Assembly: GCF_019097845.1 (NCBI RefSeq)
Contig: NZ_JAHRGM010000035.1
Location: 1-64,000, forward strand
Source: Sphingobium sp. AS12
Lineage (GTDB): Bacteria; Pseudomonadota; Alphaproteobacteria; Sphingomonadales; Sphingomonadaceae
Reading direction: 5' to 3'
Length of the DNA: 64,000 nucleotides
Under the pieces are notes generated by a model. It worked only from the letters and a program-made list of their open reading frames with translations, was not told where the DNA came from and did no database searches. Shown one piece after another: positions 37,396 to 46,131 of the stretch (positions are counted from its first letter, which is position 1; every line of letters starts with the position of its first letter). Position numbers and translations under genes: made by a program.

Positions 37396-37673
37396 TACGA
37401 GCCCCTCTGGGTGTAATCGACGGACACGCCGCAATGCTTGGCGATGATCCCGCCGATACGATAGCGATTATCTTCGAGGCTGGAGCCATTAGCGATGCTG
37501 CCATGTGGCGCGAACTGTTCGATTGCGTTTAGAATGTCGACCATCGCCTGCGCAGACTCGGGGCAACCGAATGATGCGAAATACTCGCCGTTTTTATAGA
37601 CGTAGCCCGCTGTGATCCCACGATGCATCACGAACATTGGGTTAAGCTGCCGTCTAGACTTGGCGCGGCTCAT
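37395..37673 (-). CDS. Small phage protein of unknown function
   Basis: 92 residues from ATG 37673, overlapping the preceding stop (ATGA). Contains GITAGYVYKNGEYFASFGCP and a C-terminal GGIIAKHCGVSVDYTQ. No family recognised. The tight overlaps on both sides support it as a real gene. Confidence 0.6.
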   Translation of the reverse strand: MSRAKSRRQLNPMFVMHRGITAGYVYKNGEYFASFGCPESAQAMVDILNAIEQFAPHGSIANGSSLEDNRYRIGGIIAKHCGVSVDYTQRGS

Positions 37674-37855
37674 GCCCCTGCCCTGCCGGTAGCGCACATG
37701 GTGAAGATCAGCGTGAGGGTGCTGCAGACGAAGAGCAGGCACTGGAACGCGGTGTAGGGGATCGCGATGCCGGTAGTCGTGATTTCGGGGCGGCTCACAG
37801 GTTCGGCCTGCTGGTGGTGCTTGCGGCGGGGCGCCGTCTTGATGATCGTAGGCAT
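37670..37855 (-). CDS. Small membrane protein of the early operon
   Basis: 61 residues from ATG 37855 with AAAGGA upstream. A basic N-terminus (PTIIKTAPRRKHHQQ) is followed by one hydrophobic helix (AFQCLLFVCSTLTLIFTMC). The stop overlaps the next start (ATGA). Function unknown. Confidence 0.55.
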   Translation of the reverse strand: MPTIIKTAPRRKHHQQAEPVSRPEITTTGIAIPYTAFQCLLFVCSTLTLIFTMCATGRAGA

Positions 37856-37921
37856 ATCCAATCTTGGTCCTTTCAAGGTCGGCGCGATCGGGCGGGAGGT
37901 AGAGGCCCGCCCGATCATTTC

Positions 37922-38230
37922 TCAGTTAACGATAAGGGGCGCGACACGGTCGATCGGTCGCGGAAACGCTAAGCGTCCAGCGGTGATGGCACACCGGCCT
38001 GCCTTGGTGAGCTCGACGGGCTGGCCCTTCCGGACATTGCCCAAGCGATATTGTGCGGTGATCGCGCGAAACAGATCGCGGCGATGGCAGCGCAGCTGCA
38101 TTTCGAGGTCGGATACGCTCATCGGACGATCGGAGTCGAACAGCGCATTGAGCAAGCCAATCTGCAGCTGCACATCCAGCATGAAAGATTTGCCGTTCTG
38201 ACGGGCGGGCATGACTGCGGCGTCCGTCAT
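37922..38230 (-). CDS. Winged-helix-like early phage protein
   Basis: 102 residues from ATG 38230, overlapping the Cro-like stop (ATGA); the longer open frame to 38476 overlaps that gene in another frame and is rejected. The segment MSVSDLEMQLRCHRRDLFRAI followed by LGNVRKGQPVELTKAGR resembles a winged helix. Likely a second early regulator. Confidence 0.6.
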   Translation of the reverse strand: MTDAAVMPARQNGKSFMLDVQLQIGLLNALFDSDRPMSVSDLEMQLRCHRRDLFRAITAQYRLGNVRKGQPVELTKAGRCAITAGRLAFPRPIDRVAPLIVN

Positions 38231-38556
38231 GCAACGTCCTTTCGTTGCAATTGCGCAATCCGATCGCAAGCGACGGTTGCCGTTCGCACCGGTAAAATGC
38301 CTCCACATTCTTCGCCGGGGTCGATGTCCTGTGCGGTTTCGGAAAGGGGATAGATGTCGGGTCGAAGAAGGTGGCGCGACACGCCAGTTGCCGCCTCGAG
38401 CTTCAATACAAATAGCGGCGGAACCTTCTTGGCGGATTGCAGCCACTTCCAGACTGCTGGCTGCGTAACCTCGCAAATTCGAGCCGTAGCAGACTGTCCA
38501 CCTGCAATTTCTATAGCCAGCTTCATCGCTTCGAATGGGGTTGGTTTGTCGTCCAT
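38227..38556 (-). CDS. Cro/YdaS-like regulator
   Basis: 109 residues. YdaS/Cro-type helix-turn-helix: AIEIAGGQSATARICEVTQP then AVWKWLQS and the segment VPPLFVLKLEAATGVSRHLLRPDIYP typical of the family. First gene of the leftward early operon, divergent from the repressor gene and sharing an 83-bp operator region with it. Likely drives the lytic choice by repressing the repressor. Confidence 0.85.
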   Translation of the reverse strand: MDDKPTPFEAMKLAIEIAGGQSATARICEVTQPAVWKWLQSAKKVPPLFVLKLEAATGVSRHLLRPDIYPLSETAQDIDPGEECGGILPVRTATVACDRIAQLQRKDVA

Positions 38557-38639
38557 CGCTACTACCTATTACCAGATTAATAGGCAGTCAAGTAGCAGAC
38601 TATGGTTTCGGTCTATAAATTTGGTAATAGGGTGGCTGT
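38557..38639. promoter_or_regulatory. Divergent repressor/Cro operator-promoter region
   Basis: Holds the perfect inverted repeat CCTATTA (38565-38571) with TAATAGG (38578-38584). The 10-mer CCTATTACCA (38565-38574) recurs inverted as TGGTAATAGG at 38622-38631. A second inverted pair is GCTACT (38558-38563) and AGTAGC (38591-38596). TATAAA near 38614 may be a -10 for the repressor. These are candidate operators for the CI- and Cro-like proteins. Confidence 0.65.
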
Positions 38640-39302
38640 ATGGTCATCGCTGAACGGCTCCGCCAACGAATGCAGAAGCTGGGCATTTCTCAGAGTGAGT
38701 TGGCGCGTCGGTTGGGTGTTACCCAAGGCACAATTGCTCACCTTGTTAATGGACGTACAAACAACTCTGTCCATCTTCCGGCAATTGCGGCCGAACTGGA
38801 GACGACGGTCGCCTATCTCAGCGGCGACACTGATAGTCCGTTAGAAGGCGCTCGCATTCCAATGTCGAAGCAAGACATGGCCGAGCAGATGGGCCTCATT
38901 GAGATCGAAGAAGTGGATCTGGGGATCGGAATGGGTCTAGCTTATTCGGATGAAATCCCTGTTCAGACTGTCTCGCAGTGGATGCCGGAATCTTGGGTGC
39001 GCCAGTTTACAAATGCTCCAGCAAAATTTCTAACGATCGCCCGACCGCGCGGAGATTCGATGTACCCGACCATCAATGATCGGGACATCGTCATCATTGA
39101 TCGATCGCGCCGCTCCATAGATGAGCAAGAGGGTATCTGGGCGCTATTCTATGGCGGTCTTGGCACGGTTAAGCGCGTGCGCGCCATGCCTGACGGCAGC
39201 TATAAGTTGATGGCTGACAACCAACATGTGAGCGATGAAACGGCAGTAGATGGCGAAATGTCTGTTTTCGGTCGCGTCGTCGGGGTAATCCGGCGGACAT
39301 AA
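38640..39302 (+). CDS. CI-like repressor (HTH plus S24 peptidase)
   Basis: 220 residues. The N-terminal XRE helix-turn-helix is ISQSELARRLGVTQGTIAHLV. The C-terminal S24/LexA-type autopeptidase has the serine in RPRGDSMYPTINDRD and the lysine in GTVKRVRA. It maintains lysogeny and is expected to self-cleave under RecA, releasing the prophage after DNA damage. No obvious Ala-Gly or Cys-Gly cleavage pair was seen in the linker, so inducibility is not certain. Confidence 0.92.
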   Translation: MVIAERLRQRMQKLGISQSELARRLGVTQGTIAHLVNGRTNNSVHLPAIAAELETTVAYLSGDTDSPLEGARIPMSKQDMAEQMGLIEIEEVDLGIGMGLAYSDEIPVQTVSQWMPESWVRQFTNAPAKFLTIARPRGDSMYPTINDRDIVIIDRSRRSIDEQEGIWALFYGGLGTVKRVRAMPDGSYKLMADNQHVSDETAVDGEMSVFGRVVGVIRRT

Positions 39303-39379
39303 GCGACCTATAACGGAAAGGATGCCGCTGATTGGTCCGAGACTATGAGAAGCGGCTCAACGCCTCGTAGGCCATGATC

Positions 39380-40246
39380 CTAAACCTTGGCGGCATAAAC
39401 GTAATGTTCGGTCAAAAATTGCTTTGCGGCTTCAACGCCGTGGCCATCGATAGTAACGCCACGATGATCTTCATACGCCTGGTAACTATTTGTTACAAAA
39501 TCCCGCAGCGGAACTTCCTTACCTTCGATCATAAAATTGGGCGAGCTATTCACATCTTTAAGTAGGCCATCATAGACCGGCCAGATTACGGCCTCCGACA
39601 ATTCGTCTTCGACATCAATATCGACCTCAGTAGGCTGAATGCCAATGTGCCTGAGAGCCTGCCGTGCTGTATCTATCAAAATATCTACAGCAGGATGATT
39701 GACCGTGTGCATAAATGACCGGTTAAGACTCAGGAACTCGGAAAAATTATAACCTAGAGCCGACCACTCCGAACCCTGCTTGGCAACAGCAGCGTCGTAA
39801 AAAGCTTGAAGATTAAGGGACTTGAAAGTGAAGCGGTTAAAAAGCGATGGGACGTAATGCTCTGGAATGCCGAGCGACCAAGCCGCAAAAACAATCGCAG
39901 AATGATAAGGTCCGGCAGGACCTGTTAACTGCGTCCCATTTGCGGTCAAATAAACGCAATCGGGGTGAAATCCGGTGAAGGCAATGTAGGGAAACCTGAC
40001 GACGTGTTTGCAACGAGGTAACAGCGCCGCTTCGGAAAAAAGCCCACTTTTAGGCAGGTAATTTATGAGGCACGCTACGTCACTCAGAGCAACTTCCGAC
40101 GCCCATGACTCGATGTCATCCCGAACTGGACACGCTCTTTGAATTCTATTCATATGATAAAGTTCAAATTCGTGATTTGGTGCTAATGCCACCATCGCTC
40201 GGTGGATAGTGCGAGCCTGACAGTTCCCTACGATCGCAATTTTCAC
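39380..40246 (-). CDS. WcbI-family protein (cargo gene)
   Basis: 288 residues. The N-terminal KIAIVGNCQARTI is the hallmark of the WcbI family, whose studied member binds coenzyme A and is needed for capsule synthesis in Burkholderia. Further conserved-looking segments include FPYIAFTGFHPDCVYL and GPYHSAIVFAAW. The start overlaps the stop of the GSCFA gene (ATGA). Codon use is visibly AT-richer than in neighbouring phage genes, suggesting recent acquisition. Likely modifies a cell-surface sugar. Confidence 0.8.
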   Translation of the reverse strand: MKIAIVGNCQARTIHRAMVALAPNHEFELYHMNRIQRACPVRDDIESWASEVALSDVACLINYLPKSGLFSEAALLPRCKHVVRFPYIAFTGFHPDCVYLTANGTQLTGPAGPYHSAIVFAAWSLGIPEHYVPSLFNRFTFKSLNLQAFYDAAVAKQGSEWSALGYNFSEFLSLNRSFMHTVNHPAVDILIDTARQALRHIGIQPTEVDIDVEDELSEAVIWPVYDGLLKDVNSSPNFMIEGKEVPLRDFVTNSYQAYEDHRGVTIDGHGVEAAKQFLTEHYVYAAKV

Positions 40247-41307
40247 AGACTTGCCTCTATAGCTTCTTCGTCACAAACAATGTGATCTAGGTTTGCCAAT
40301 ACAACTTCTGCATTCTGCTTTTTAGCCAAAGGCGGTGACCCCTTGATATCATGAGGCCGATTTTCCGAAAGATAATGCCGGGAAAATATGCCCATAACTT
40401 GCGCGACCCCATCGGGGAGCACAGATCGTAAATCTGTATCGAAATATCCATACCCCGCATGATGCCCGGTTATGATTTCGTATGAAGGGAAGTAAGCTAC
40501 GTCTCTTATTTCTTTGCTAATCGTTTCAGCAACAACGCGCAAAGCTGATTTGGAATATATGGTAGCAGGAAGCACATGCTGTTTTTCATACGTGGCTATC
40601 AACGGTACGGGCGACACGGTCAAAATGACGCGCATCTCAGGATTTATGACGCGCATATTGCTGATGAGTGAGCGCATATCTTCAATCATTGAGAACACAT
40701 CAGCATTGTGAAATTCATAGTCCGCCGGATCAGCCGGCGTGCCGGCCACGCCCGGTGCGAGAGGTACAACTGCACCATCATGCTTTGACCGCCAAGACTC
40801 CGTAAGACCGAGAGTGAATATGAAAACATCCGCTTGTTCAAACATAGCGCGGGTCGCTGCCAGCGACTTGACGCGATCAGCTCGCAATGCCTCAATTGAT
40901 GTAAATCCGTCCTTTTCGATTTGCGGCCGAAACGGATCTACCCAAGCGCCATTTGATCCATTCCAAGCGTCATCAGTCGGATGAAAAAGGCCGTAGGCTC
41001 GTTGAAACAACTGGAGCATCTGGCGTGTGGTATACACGTTACCAAACCGTGCAGGGAACAGCCCATAGTTTTCTTCGATAGCGCCAGGCTCAGTGACAAG
41101 GTAGCCGAAACCGTTTTTTGAGAGTGTGCGAGCAATATGTTGAGCAAAACAGCTTCCAGCCGTCGCGATCTTGTCAAATTTGTCGATAGTGAACGGCACA
41201 GAGCTGACAGGATCGACTTCGACAGGCTGCATTTTTGCTACAGAGCGGGACCAAAAGTTTTCGTTTGGCAGATTTCTATAAGGGTTTGTCATTGAACTAT
41301 TTCCCAC
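40243..41307 (-). CDS. GSCFA-domain protein (cargo gene)
   Basis: 354 residues. The signature AGSCFAQHIARTLSKNGF starts near residue 50. GSCFA proteins are related to SGNH hydrolases; the later segments FIFTLGLTESW and ILTVSPVPLIATY fit that fold. The substrate is unknown; ester removal or addition on polysaccharides is plausible. First gene of a two-gene unit with the WcbI-like gene, between the repressor and tail gene D. AT-richer than the phage genes around it. Confidence 0.85.
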   Translation of the reverse strand: MGNSSMTNPYRNLPNENFWSRSVAKMQPVEVDPVSSVPFTIDKFDKIATAGSCFAQHIARTLSKNGFGYLVTEPGAIEENYGLFPARFGNVYTTRQMLQLFQRAYGLFHPTDDAWNGSNGAWVDPFRPQIEKDGFTSIEALRADRVKSLAATRAMFEQADVFIFTLGLTESWRSKHDGAVVPLAPGVAGTPADPADYEFHNADVFSMIEDMRSLISNMRVINPEMRVILTVSPVPLIATYEKQHVLPATIYSKSALRVVAETISKEIRDVAYFPSYEIITGHHAGYGYFDTDLRSVLPDGVAQVMGIFSRHYLSENRPHDIKGSPPLAKKQNAEVVLANLDHIVCDEEAIEASL

Positions 41308-41359
41308 AACCTACTGCAGCGAAAAAGCGTAACATAAGCCACACTCTGCTGACAATTAA

Positions 41360-42370
41360 TTACGTGGCAGCCGTCTCCATCTTGAGCGCGCCCTGATACC
41401 CGCCGCTTTTGTCCAGGCGATGCGTGACTTCGCTGATGAGCCACGTCGTGGCGTCGATCTGGTCCTTATAGCCGGTCACCGTCACGCGGGCTTCGGGCAT
41501 CGCATCGGGACGCCCCAACGGTAGTGACAGATCGAGCGTGGCAGGCGCGCGCTTCAACCGGTCGCGCTCCGCTGCAGCGGCCCGGCGGGCTGACGCTTCG
41601 TCGGGATAGACCTTCCGCAACTTCTTCGCGCCGTCCTGATCGCCGATCGTGAAGGCCTGGCGCTTGGCGGATTTCTTGTCGTGCCAACTTGCCGTCACAC
41701 CGGCCTGACCGTCGCGCTTCTGCCGCTGCCAGTTGTGCGTTCCGCCCTGATCGCGGCGGATGGTCAGCGTCGGCAGTGCCTTCCCGGTCGACGTCTGCCC
41801 AGCGCCCTTGGCCGCAAAGATCAGGTTTTTGTCCTTAATCGTGGCGACGGCATCATTTTCGCGTCCCAGGCGGCGCAGGAAGGCGATATCGCTTTCGCGG
41901 CTCTGTGTGACCGACTTGAGCGCGATCGACGCCAGAGCGGGGGCTATGCGCGCCGTGAGACCATTGCGCTCTGCTACATCGCGTAGCACTGCGCCCAGCG
42001 TGGTGGCCTTCCAGCTTTTGTCGCGGCGATTCCTGATCGCGCTGGTGAAGTCTGCTGCACGAGCGCGGATCGTGATCTGGTCGGGCGGACCGCTATGCGT
42101 GACGTCGTCCACCTTGAAGCTGCCCTTGTCGACCAGCCCGACCGTCACATCGCGGCCCTGCTTCCACCCAAGCTGCAGTTTCAGCACCGCGCCCTCCGGC
42201 GGGATGGCCAGACCGCCATCATGATCGGTCAGCACGATGTCCAATTGGTCGGCTTCATCGCCCCGCTTTTCCGATAGGGAGAGCGACACAAGGCGGGGGC
42301 GCAGGCGGTCGGACAGGTCTTCCCCGTCGAGCGTCACTCGCCAGTCGGCGATATTGTTGCGGGCGGTCAT
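41360..42370 (-). CDS. D: Phage late control protein D (tail hub, gpD)
   Basis: 336 residues of the P2 gpD family. N-terminal WRVTLDGEDLSDRLRPRLVSLSL and the repeated hub folds (LKLQLGWKQGRDVTVGLVD) are recognisable. It forms the hub to which the tail spike V attaches. Its start overlaps the U stop (ATGA). Last gene of the V to D transcription unit. Confidence 0.92.
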   Translation of the reverse strand: MTARNNIADWRVTLDGEDLSDRLRPRLVSLSLSEKRGDEADQLDIVLTDHDGGLAIPPEGAVLKLQLGWKQGRDVTVGLVDKGSFKVDDVTHSGPPDQITIRARAADFTSAIRNRRDKSWKATTLGAVLRDVAERNGLTARIAPALASIALKSVTQSRESDIAFLRRLGRENDAVATIKDKNLIFAAKGAGQTSTGKALPTLTIRRDQGGTHNWQRQKRDGQAGVTASWHDKKSAKRQAFTIGDQDGAKKLRKVYPDEASARRAAAAERDRLKRAPATLDLSLPLGRPDAMPEARVTVTGYKDQIDATTWLISEVTHRLDKSGGYQGALKMETAAT

Positions 42371-42771
42371 GCGGCTGCGTCCGCTTGGGCATCATCATCG
42401 ACGCGCAGGAGGTCGATGCCGAAGTCGATGCGGCGCGGCGTGCCGTCGGCGAACATGTCGGCATGGCGTTCATCGATCCGTTCCAGCACGAAATTGCCGA
42501 ACACGGTGCCATTGCCCGCGACAAGGGGCAGCGCTTCGCCCTCGTCGGCCATAGCGCGCAGATCGTCCAGAGACACGCGGCCGTCGCTGATTTCGGCATA
42601 GACCGCGCCCGACAGGCTGATCGTTTCCGCGCCGGGGCCGACATATTGGGTCGCGTCGCGCGCGCCAACGCGGGGCGCGCGGGCGTGCTGCCAGTCGGTT
42701 TTCCGTTGCAGTTCGTCAAAAGCGAGCGAGGGAAGTTCGAAGACGAACATGCCCAGGGCCATCAAATACAT
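42367..42771 (-). CDS. U: Phage tail protein U
   Basis: 134 residues. P2 gpU family: MALGMFVFELPSLAFDELQR and RVGARDATQYVGPGAETISL are the expected opening segments. Completes the tail end. Overlaps D by ATGA. Order T-U-D matches P2. Confidence 0.9.
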   Translation of the reverse strand: MYLMALGMFVFELPSLAFDELQRKTDWQHARAPRVGARDATQYVGPGAETISLSGAVYAEISDGRVSLDDLRAMADEGEALPLVAGNGTVFGNFVLERIDERHADMFADGTPRRIDFGIDLLRVDDDAQADAAA

Positions 42772-42782
42772 GTGCCGCCTCC

Positions 42783-45599
42783 TTAATCTTCGTCGTGGAA
42801 GCCGCGTCCGCGCTTCTCGCGTTCGATCTTTTCCAGCGCTTGGCGTAGCTTGTCCTCTAGATCCTGCGGGTCACCGCTGACGCCATTGAAATGGAAAACA
42901 TAGGTGTCGCCGTTACGCGCCGTCGTCACAGGGCTGCGTTCAACCGGGCGCGCCGCCGGGGCAGGCGCGGACACCACGGCAGCGCTGGCGGCACCTGTCG
43001 TCAAAGCACGGCTGATGGCAGCGGCGCTGTCGAGAATGCGCGGGATGATCGATAGGCGATCCTCGTTGCCTGCCTGCAGGGCCGGTGTTGCGATTGGCGG
43101 CACAGCGTCGATCGTGGGGTGCACGATCGGCCATTCGATCGGCCGTGGCGGCTCGATCCGGGGCGCTTCGATCGGGTTGACGATTGGAGCCTGTAACTGG
43201 ACGGAAGGCAAGACTGGCGCGACGATCGGCCAAGCGACAGGTTTGATCGGTTCGACAGCCTGCGGCCGTGGCCGCTCGCTATCAGGCGGCGCGGGCTGCG
43301 CGGAAAGTTGCGGCAGGATGGGGGCTGCGACGGTCGCAGCAGCCATGGCATTGGTCATACGGTCCGCCACCCGCATAACTTGGCGCACCGGTCCACCCGC
43401 GTTGTCGGAAAGGCCCTGATCGAGACCCTGCATCACGAAGCCGCCAAGACCAGCAAAGACGCGAGAGGGAGAGTGGATGCCCAGCTTTTCTTTAAACCAG
43501 CTCGTCACCTTGCCCGCCGTGTTCGTGACCGTGGATTTCAGCGCGCCCAACATCGAAAGGACGCCGTTGATAAACCCTTGGATCAGATCACGGCCAAAGC
43601 GGCTGAAATCGAGGCCGGTAAAATAGGCGAGAACCGGCGCGAAGGCTGCAATGAACAAGCCGATCGGAGAGAATTTGAGAAACATGGACAGCAGCGCGTC
43701 GAGCGCACCGCTCGCGAAAGATTTGATGCCTTCCCAAAGCTGACCAAACCAAGCGGTAATGGCGCCCCAATTGTCGTAGATGAGATAGGCGGCGGCGGCG
43801 ACCGCAGCGATGATCGCGACAATGGCCACCATCCATCCCAGCAGGGCACCCACAGAGATTGTGAGGATGCCCGCCAAGGGCGCGGCGGCGGCGGTGACGG
43901 CGGCAAAGCCCAAAGCGACCATGCCAAGGACGATCAATAGGGCTGACCCTACGCCCATGAAGATCATGATGCCCTTCGCCAGCGCCGGATTAGCCTGCGC
44001 CCAACCGCGCATGGCGCTGGCGGCAGCGCGCACCTTTTCGGAGACGGCGACGACGGTCGGGAGCAAGGCTTTGCCCATGGTGATGTTGAGGTTGGAAAGC
44101 GCATTACCGGCCAGCCCCGTCGCGCCTTCCGACGTGGCGATCCGGTTCAAAAATTCCGCATGCATGGATCCGGCGGTCTGACCCGCGTCCGCGACCAGGT
44201 CGAGGCGTTTCTTCAGCCCGTCGAGGTTGGTCAGCATCGGCGCGATGGCGGACACGCTTTCGGAACCGAACAGCTGGGTCAGGATCCCCGACTGTTTGTC
44301 TGCATCCAGCTTGCCGATCCGCTCCATGACATCAACGATCGCGCCGGTCGCATCCTTCTGCATGCGCTTGGCGACGTCCGTCGCCGACAGGCCCAAAGAG
44401 TCGAAGGCCGCGACCTGCGATTTGGTGGCCGCTTCCCCCTTGGTCAGCGCCAGCATCGTGTTCTTGATGCCGGTCGCCGCGACTTCGCTGGGCACGCCGA
44501 TACTGTCGAGGGTCGAACCAAGCGCCGCGATCTGGGGCGCGGCAAGCCCCGCGACCTTGCCCAGGGGGCCGATCCGCGTGATGATGTCCGTGACATTCGC
44601 TGCCTTGCCACCGAAAGTATTGGTCAGTGCGTTGACGCGGTCGCCCAGGGCGCGCACGCCCGCCTGTGGCAGTTCGAACGCCGTGCGCCATTTGGCCATG
44701 GTCTCGCCCGCAATGTCGGCGGTCATATCGAAGGCCACGCCCATTTCGGCGGCGTCGTTGGTAAATTCCAGCAGCTGTTGCCGTTGATTCTTCATCGGCT
44801 TGCCCAGCTTATCCATGCCCACGCCCGCCGCACCGGCGGCTGCCGCGATATTGGCGAGTTCGCTGGCCGTCATGGGAATGCGTTCGGATAGATCAAGGAA
44901 ATCGGTGCCCAGCTGCTCCAGCTGCGGCCCGGCCATGTCCGTCACCTTCCTGACGTCGGCCATCGCGCTTTCGAGCGTCATTGCCTGTTTGACGGCGGCG
45001 ACCACGGGCGCACCGGCGGCGGTGCCTGCAGCGACCATGCCGATGCCTGCGGAGGTGGCCTTCGCGCTGATGTCGTTCAGCTTGCGACTGTTGGCGGTGG
45101 CCTTATCGACCTTGGCAAGGGCATCGGTCTGTTGGTTCAGAGCGCGGTTGGCATCTCGCACCTTGTCCGCGAGGCGATCTTCATGGCTCGCAAGGTCCGT
45201 GACATCGACGCCTGCGGCCGACAGCTTGGCCGACAGCTGCTGCAATTCCGCGCCGCCCGCGTCGATCTGGTGGGCAAGCTGGCCGGTTTGGCGCTCTACC
45301 TTCTCCATTTCAGCGCGCAGCTTCTTCGTGGGCTTTTCGGTCGCCTCCATCTGCGCGCGCAAGGCGGTCAGGCGTTCCTGCGCCGCCTTATGCGCGGCGA
45401 TGTCCGCGCCATAGCGCGTCTCCTTTGCCTTGTAGCGATCCATTTCGCTCTGCAGGGCATTGAGGCTTTTGAGTTCATCTTGCGTCTTGGCCAGATCGCG
45501 GCGCGCAGCGGACGACGCGCCGGTGATATTCTTGAGCGGCGACGTCACCTTGTCGAGCGCTTCAAGGATGATCTGGAGACGAAGATTTCGGTCCGCCAT
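42783..45599 (-). CDS. T: Phage tail tape measure protein (gpT)
   Basis: 938 residues. N-terminal coiled coil with alternating charged residues (LRAQMEATEKPTKKLRAEME), then the TP901-like tape measure core with GVGMDKLGKPMKNQRQ. Several hydrophobic helices near residues 560-680 (LLIVLGMVALGFAAVTAAAAP). The C-terminal quarter is proline-rich. Length of this protein sets tail length. Confidence 0.93.
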   Translation of the reverse strand: MADRNLRLQIILEALDKVTSPLKNITGASSAARRDLAKTQDELKSLNALQSEMDRYKAKETRYGADIAAHKAAQERLTALRAQMEATEKPTKKLRAEMEKVERQTGQLAHQIDAGGAELQQLSAKLSAAGVDVTDLASHEDRLADKVRDANRALNQQTDALAKVDKATANSRKLNDISAKATSAGIGMVAAGTAAGAPVVAAVKQAMTLESAMADVRKVTDMAGPQLEQLGTDFLDLSERIPMTASELANIAAAAGAAGVGMDKLGKPMKNQRQQLLEFTNDAAEMGVAFDMTADIAGETMAKWRTAFELPQAGVRALGDRVNALTNTFGGKAANVTDIITRIGPLGKVAGLAAPQIAALGSTLDSIGVPSEVAATGIKNTMLALTKGEAATKSQVAAFDSLGLSATDVAKRMQKDATGAIVDVMERIGKLDADKQSGILTQLFGSESVSAIAPMLTNLDGLKKRLDLVADAGQTAGSMHAEFLNRIATSEGATGLAGNALSNLNITMGKALLPTVVAVSEKVRAAASAMRGWAQANPALAKGIMIFMGVGSALLIVLGMVALGFAAVTAAAAPLAGILTISVGALLGWMVAIVAIIAAVAAAAYLIYDNWGAITAWFGQLWEGIKSFASGALDALLSMFLKFSPIGLFIAAFAPVLAYFTGLDFSRFGRDLIQGFINGVLSMLGALKSTVTNTAGKVTSWFKEKLGIHSPSRVFAGLGGFVMQGLDQGLSDNAGGPVRQVMRVADRMTNAMAAATVAAPILPQLSAQPAPPDSERPRPQAVEPIKPVAWPIVAPVLPSVQLQAPIVNPIEAPRIEPPRPIEWPIVHPTIDAVPPIATPALQAGNEDRLSIIPRILDSAAAISRALTTGAASAAVVSAPAPAARPVERSPVTTARNGDTYVFHFNGVSGDPQDLEDKLRQALEKIEREKRGRGFHDED

Positions 45600-45605
45600 A
45601 TGCGC

Positions 45606-46051
45606 CTATCGCTTTTTCTTGTCGGGTGGGTTGGCGCGGCGCGCGGCCTGCGCGCGCCAGTTCATCAGTTCGGACAGGGCCATCCCGTCCATCGCCTGCG
45701 GCGGCCAATGGAAGATGATGGCGATGTCCGCCATCGCGTCATCTACTGCAGCTGGGCATCCGCCTGCTTCGACTTCTGCAGCAAAAAACTGCCGATTTCC
45801 GCGCCACAGGCCAGCTGGTCGCACAGGTCCATGTTCGCCGCGTCGGCTTCAGTGATGGTAGGTATGCAGATGCGGGGCAGCAGCTTGATGAGCGCATCGA
45901 CCTTCAACTGGCCGACATCGACCAGGGACAGGCCGCGCAGTTCGCCTGCCTTGGGCTTGCGCAGCTGGATGAAGGCGATCGTCTTGTCGCCTTTGACGAT
46001 GGGCGAATCGAGCGTGACGGTGCGCAGGTCGGGGCTATTGGTGTCGGACAT
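45606..46051 (-). CDS. E': Tail assembly chaperone E+E' (predicted -1 frameshift product)
   Basis: Reading E from 46051 to the slippery site at 45782-45788 and then shifting to -1 gives a protein whose end is MADIAIIFHWPPQAMDGMAL (P2 GpE' family) to a stop at 45606. As a separate gene it would start at the ATG at 45734 and be only 42 residues long. As in P2, both E and E+E' are probably made and act as chaperones for tape measure and tube assembly. Confidence 0.85.
45743..46051 (-). CDS. E: Tail assembly protein E
   Basis: 102 residues. P2 gpE-type (phage tail assembly chaperone): TVTLDSPIVKGDKTIAFIQL and LRKPKAGELRGLSLVDVGQL are recognisable. It ends at TAG after the slippery site, about 15 codons later. 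Sits between FII and T as in P2. Confidence 0.88.
   Translation of the reverse strand: MSDTNSPDLRTVTLDSPIVKGDKTIAFIQLRKPKAGELRGLSLVDVGQLKVDALIKLLPRICIPTITEADAANMDLCDQLACGAEIGSFLLQKSKQADAQLQ
45782..45788 (-). promoter_or_regulatory. Programmed -1 frameshift slippery site TTTTTTG
   Basis: On the minus strand the E frame reads AGT TTT TTG CTG, so T-TTT-TTG is in the correct phase for a -1 slip. The -1 frame then stays open into E'. This is the same heptamer type used by P2 E/E'. A simple downstream stem was not proven by eye. Confidence 0.85.
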
Positions 46052-46131
46052 GGGTCTCTCCAGATGTCAGGGGGAAGAAAGGTGGCCCGGCGCGTGGCCG
46101 GGCCGTCAGTTCAGGATCAGGCCAAAAGGGA

